DNA of 64,000 nucleotides. Origin: Dyadobacter chenhuakuii (GTDB lineage: Bacteria > Bacteroidota > Bacteroidia > Cytophagales > Spirosomataceae). Shown one piece after another: positions 60,399-64,000 of the stretch (position 1 is its first letter; the number at the start of each line of letters is the position of its first letter). Location of the stretch: the NCBI RefSeq assembly GCF_023821985.2, contig NZ_CP098805.1:3782001-3846000 (forward strand), written 5' to 3'. The notes beneath the pieces were generated by a model. It was given only the letters and a program-made list of their open reading frames with translations. It was not told the origin of the DNA and made no database searches. The position numbers were made by a program, and so were the translations under genes.

Positions 60399-61559
60399 TT
60401 AGTTCTCTGTATCGCTTACGTCCAGTTTCTCCGACTTGTTAAGGCCAAGTGAAAGTGTGATTCTAAGTGTCTGAGCCAACGGGCTTCCTTGTGTAACTGG
60501 GAAAAGATAAGCGAAATCAACCGAATATCTGTCCATAAAATGAGCTCCTGCGCCTGCTGTGAAATATTTCAGGTCGCCTTTATTCTTATGTTCTGAGTTA
60601 TAACCGGCGCGAAGTGCGAAGATGTTATTATACCAATATTCAGCACCAACTGCCAATCCGATCTCCTGCAATTCTTCTTTAAACCCATCAGGAGCATCCG
60701 AGAATGATCCGAACACGCCATTAAGCAGCGGACGGGAATTGATGTTGGTTCCGTCCGGAGTTGGCACCATCAGTTTTCTTGCGTCAGCAACGAAATTGAA
60801 GCGGTTGCGTCCGTCTGCTGAGAAGGAAATTCCACCACCCAGTTTAAGATTAGTAGGGATAAAGTTCTCAGTATCAGTTCCTGCACCGTAATTCACTTTA
60901 CCACCCAGGTTGGAAAGCACCGCCCCAAGCGACCATGTGAAGTCACCGCCTGTCTCTTCGTTTCTCATTTGCTTGCGGTAATATGCGCTGATATCACCCG
61001 CTGCTACACGAGCAGGATTCAGTGAAATTTGGTCAATAACCGCTTTTCCTGCAAGGTTTGAAGAAATGTATTTCAATGTTAAGCCCAGCGAGAAATTTTT
61101 ACCTAGCTGGCGTGCATAAGTTCCGCTGATTGCAAGTTCTCTCGAAGTAAAATATCCGTTTTGAGCACCAGTGGAAGTTCTCAAATCCAACTCGCCATTG
61201 TTGAAATAGTTAACCGAAAGTGCAACAGCCTGCTTGTCACCCAATTTCTTATATCCTGTGAGGTAACCCAGCCACATATCGTCTACAAGGTTCCTGAGCC
61301 AAGGCGTATATGATGCAGATACACCTATGTCTTTCGTATTGTAAGGAAGCTTGGCGGCATTCCAGTAAGTAGCATTGGCATCGGGACTAAGTGCGACCCC
61401 GGCTTCCCCCATCGCAGCGCTTCTTGCGTCCGGGGCAAATGTTAAGAATGAAAGCGGGGAATGAGGAATCCTTTGTGTGCTTGATGGTGTGGTTTGGGCC
61501 AAAAGTGCACCCGTTGATAGAATAAAGAGAGAAGATAAACTAACAAAAAATAGTCTCAT
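60399..61559 (-). CDS. porV: Type IX secretion outer-membrane protein PorV
   Basis: A 386-residue outer-membrane barrel of the PorV/LptO family with signal peptide (about 1-21). It has the family segments LSFLTFAPDARSAAMGEAGVA (core PDARSAAMGEAG), ATYWNAAKL, and barrel strands ending LRITLSLGL. PorV shuttles folded cargo from the translocon to the PorU attachment complex. The preceding gene is porU, the usual neighbour. A TATTTTTG promoter element lies 52-59 bases upstream. Confidence 0.95.
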   Translation of the reverse strand: MRLFFVSLSSLFILSTGALLAQTTPSSTQRIPHSPLSFLTFAPDARSAAMGEAGVALSPDANATYWNAAKLPYNTKDIGVSASYTPWLRNLVDDMWLGYLTGYKKLGDKQAVALSVNYFNNGELDLRTSTGAQNGYFTSRELAISGTYARQLGKNFSLGLTLKYISSNLAGKAVIDQISLNPARVAAGDISAYYRKQMRNEETGGDFTWSLGAVLSNLGGKVNYGAGTDTENFIPTNLKLGGGISFSADGRNRFNFVADARKLMVPTPDGTNINSRPLLNGVFGSFSDAPDGFKEELQEIGLAVGAEYWYNNIFALRAGYNSEHKNKGDLKYFTAGAGAHFMDRYSVDFAYLFPVTQGSPLAQTLRITLSLGLNKSEKLDVSDTEN

Positions 61560-61610
61560 AGAAATTGGATTTGCGATAGGAAGTGCTTTGAATCAGCTTC
61601 TTTAAAGGGT

Positions 61611-61618
61611 CAAAAATA
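61611..61618 (-). promoter_or_regulatory. TAnnTTTG promoter element before porV
   Basis: On the minus strand TATTTTTG (61618-61611) matches the -7 consensus; a T-run lies about 21 bases upstream in place of the -33 TTTG. It would allow porV to be transcribed separately from porU. Confidence 0.5.
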
Positions 61619-61663
61619 CAATGAAAGATAGTTATTACTAAAAAAATGATAAGTTTTATTAAA

Positions 61664-64000
61664 CTAAGGAGAACGGACCAACTTACCGGACCGCTGGTCG
61701 CTGGAATTATCTTTTAAGGACCTGATGCTTAACTGGTAAATAAGAGAAGTAAGCTTCGGTATCCAATATCCTGATTGAGCAGCGTCAAATGTTTCTTTAA
61801 CGGTTGACTCAATGTTGAAATATTGTCTGCGGAAATGTCCCAGAGACTGCCCATTGTTTGATAATATATTAAAAACTATTTCGACATCATCATTTTCCCT
61901 GCTATGTGTCAGTTCAAATGACAAATCTTTTTCAAATGGGTTTGGATATACTTTCAGCGTGTTGAGTTTGATGCCCTTGAATGCACCTATCTGAAAACCG
62001 AACGCAATTTCAGAGAAGTTAGTATAAGTATCCCAGACTTTTACTCTAATTACATATTTACCGGTTGGTAAGTTTTCAAACGGATAATTGATGACGCCCT
62101 TGCGGTAATCACCCGTATCCGCTGTGTAGTATTCGTTCAGGTTAACCGACATCGTGTCATTGACAACCATCGTGATATCATGCCCGATCCCCGCATTGGA
62201 AATACTGATCCCATTTTCGTCGCTGGCAGAAATGTATAAGTTGCCCGACGGCTCAATAACGTCGCCATCCCTGAACGACGGATCGTTCACATAGGCCGTA
62301 AGTTGCGGCGGTGTGTTGTCGATTTCGGGGATCGCGCTGCCGCCAATGGTAACACTCAGCTGTGCACTGGCGTCACCAAGACTGTCTGACTGAACAGCAT
62401 AGACGTTGACCCTGCCTATTCCCGTACGGTAATCGATATCCTTTGGCATGACAAACTCACAAATAAATTCCCCTCCTATCACCTTTACACTGCCATCGAA
62501 CAATTTGCTGCGAAACTCTGAATAAGTTTCCGGCTTGCCTTCATTACCCAGCGTTTTGAATGTGGTTTGCTTATCATATATTACAATGCGTGCAATGCCT
62601 TCGAACTTGCTGTCCTTTAATGTTGTAACTGCGTCAAAGACCTGCCCTTTCAGCTTCACTTTTTGCAATGCACGCAATGTATCCGGCTTTTCTGCCCATC
62701 GGATTGCTTTCTGAGCCCGGGCGAGCTTCATCGACGGATCCGCAAGCAATGTAAAATTGCGGTTCAGGCTTCCTACCAGCGCTTTGTTTTTGGTTTCTTT
62801 GAAAAGATCGCCTAACCTCCGGCTCGGATCTTTATTAACCAAAGCTTCATAAAATGCTTTGCTAAGCGTGAAATTGGTGCTGGAATAAACCGGCCGCGTC
62901 GTGCTGATGGCACCAATGGCTGCGCCTCTCGGACTTAAAACCATCAATTCTGCGCCTGAAACCAACCCGGGATCATCGTATCGACCAAAATCGCAAGTCG
63001 CTGTAAAAAGCAGTGGCAAATTATCTATCCCGCGCGCCGATTGCATATCTGCCAGCGTCAGGACCTGTTCCTCCGCCCAGCCGCTCACGCCCCCGTGACC
63101 CGTGTAGTTCAGGATTAATGTGCCCTCGTTAATCTTTTTGTTGATCACCTGATTTACCGCTGGAGCCTTTTGTCCTTCTGCACCTGTATTTTGTGGAAAT
63201 GCATCAATGAACACCCGTGAAGGCATAAAATCGTTTTGAAGCAATGTCGCCAGCTCGTCCGCGTGACGCTGGTGAATGTTACCATCGCCATCGTCAGCAA
63301 CAAACTGAATGGTGTTCCGCCAATTCCCAAAACCACGGCCGGACGAACCATAGCGGATCAATTTGTCCACACTGAGCTCCGCCTCAGCCAATGTTTTGAC
63401 CGGAAGTCTTCCTACCCCGATGTCAATCGTATGATCACTCGAAGCCGATTCCAGCCATGCGCCCTCGCCATCCTTCATGAAACCAAAATAGTCATCCGAA
63501 GAATACGTATAAACCGGATTTAGTGACTCTCGGCTTTCGTAAACCGGCACCCAAAGCCTCTGCTGTGACTCCGATTGATTTTGCAAAAGATTTTTGTAAT
63601 CAAATGTTGCATCACCGAACAAAAGCAGATATTTCAGCTTCTCAGGCTTTTTATCATAAAGGTGTTTTACAAAGTCCCTTATCGCGGTCAGATCGGGCTT
63701 TCCTCCTCCAAATTCATTGTAAATCTCGTCCGTAGTCACAACCAGCGTTTCCAGCTCATCATTACTTTCGCGGAATGCAGCCAGCCTTTCAGCAGCTTGC
63801 CTGAATGCCGGGGGTGTAACAATCAGGAAGTCTGGCGTAGCATTGCTGATAATGTTCTGCGGATCAATTTTTTGCAAAAAGACCGGCTCAATCGCCTGGC
63901 TTGCAAGAAAGCCTATATATTGTCTGCTACGCTTCCCGCCTCTTGTTGTAAATGAATATATGCTGTTCTGGATATTTCGATTCACGACTGATGGAACCTG
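61664..64000 (-). CDS. porU: Type IX secretion sortase PorU, partial (C-terminal part)
   Basis: The frame is open to the last base of the window, so the start is missing. The visible 778 or so residues contain the C25 gingipain-type domain with catalytic His in NYTGHGGVSGW and Cys in FTATCDFGRY, followed by an Ig-like and a C-terminal beta domain with VYPNPFEKDLSFEL. PorU removes the C-terminal signal of T9SS cargo and attaches it to the cell surface; family length is usually over 1000 residues, so roughly a third is missing. porV follows after 104 bases. Confidence 0.94.
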   Translation of the reverse strand, partial: QVPSVVNRNIQNSIYSFTTRGGKRSRQYIGFLASQAIEPVFLQKIDPQNIISNATPDFLIVTPPAFRQAAERLAAFRESNDELETLVVTTDEIYNEFGGGKPDLTAIRDFVKHLYDKKPEKLKYLLLFGDATFDYKNLLQNQSESQQRLWVPVYESRESLNPVYTYSSDDYFGFMKDGEGAWLESASSDHTIDIGVGRLPVKTLAEAELSVDKLIRYGSSGRGFGNWRNTIQFVADDGDGNIHQRHADELATLLQNDFMPSRVFIDAFPQNTGAEGQKAPAVNQVINKKINEGTLILNYTGHGGVSGWAEEQVLTLADMQSARGIDNLPLLFTATCDFGRYDDPGLVSGAELMVLSPRGAAIGAISTTRPVYSSTNFTLSKAFYEALVNKDPSRRLGDLFKETKNKALVGSLNRNFTLLADPSMKLARAQKAIRWAEKPDTLRALQKVKLKGQVFDAVTTLKDSKFEGIARIVIYDKQTTFKTLGNEGKPETYSEFRSKLFDGSVKVIGGEFICEFVMPKDIDYRTGIGRVNVYAVQSDSLGDASAQLSVTIGGSAIPEIDNTPPQLTAYVNDPSFRDGDVIEPSGNLYISASDENGISISNAGIGHDITMVVNDTMSVNLNEYYTADTGDYRKGVINYPFENLPTGKYVIRVKVWDTYTNFSEIAFGFQIGAFKGIKLNTLKVYPNPFEKDLSFELTHSRENDDVEIVFNILSNNGQSLGHFRRQYFNIESTVKETFDAAQSGYWIPKLTSLIYQLSIRSLKDNSSDQRSGKLVRSP

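Noticed and set aside
1..64000. tRNA, rRNA, prophage or insertion sequence
   Set aside because: I saw no tRNA T-arm pattern with matching acceptor stem, no rRNA-like sequence and no transposase or integrase frames.

Overview
The window looks like a chromosomal segment of a Gram-negative Bacteroidota, most probably a Cytophagales of the Dyadobacter/Spirosoma type (inference from gene content; no rRNA is present to prove it). Supporting signs are two SusC/SusD pairs, type IX secretion genes (PorU, PorV) with cargo carrying C-terminal sorting domains, DUF4290, DUF6089 and AIM24-type genes, GIN-domain envelope proteins, and promoters of the Bacteroidota form TAnnTTTG. No tRNA, rRNA, CRISPR array, integrase, transposase or prophage was recognised.

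Layout. 1-2447: end of a 5-oxoprolinase/hydantoinase B gene and an NRAMP-like permease lacking metal-site motifs. 2649-14689 (+): S9 dipeptidyl-peptidase, a giant ThuA/propeller/cupredoxin lipoprotein, SusC/SusD pair 1, a terminator, and an aminopeptidase P. 14722-16760: a small accessory island with two copies of a DUF6934 gene plus a ~50-residue partner, each copy behind the same promoter motif, separated by an opposite-strand gene and a palindrome-rich patch and followed by a third tiny ORF. 16843-28518 (-): M61 and M28 peptidases, a triplicated palindrome, an amino-acid permease, a DUF885 protein and a complete trans-4-hydroxy-L-proline degradation set (epimerase, D-hydroxyproline oxidase/dehydrogenase, deaminase, ketoglutarate-semialdehyde dehydrogenase). 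28641-32651 (-): two DUF3857 proteins. 32833-42645 (+): Gfo/Idh/MocA oxidoreductase, a long leader with a LacI-type operator, SusC/SusD pair 2, an SGNH hydrolase with a sorting domain, and a propeller lipoprotein. 42723-51199 (-): AIM24 protein, a small acidic-tailed protein, gltX, RidA, acyl-CoA thioesterase, an outer-membrane barrel, and a PadR/PspC/GIN operon with a promoter-overlapping operator. 51414-59038: folA, a gingipain-like peptidase, DUF4290, murA, a large nested hairpin, a DUF1080 protein and a photolyase. 59039-64000 (-): M16-like protein, porV, and the 3' part of porU, which runs off the window.

How it fits together. The first 28 kb are rich in functions that release and consume proline-type residues: DPP-IV-like S9, aminopeptidase P, M28, M61 and DUF885 proteins, 5-oxoprolinase, and a full route from hydroxyproline to 2-oxoglutarate. 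This suggests scavenging of collagen-like or plant hydroxyproline-rich peptides (inference). The right-hand part carries cell-wall, folate and translation housekeeping genes mixed with T9SS secretion components. The most novel-looking element is the duplicated DUF6934/small-partner cassette at 14.7-16.6 kb. A 23-bp repeat family present at both 23.5 kb and 56.6 kb is the other unexpected structure.
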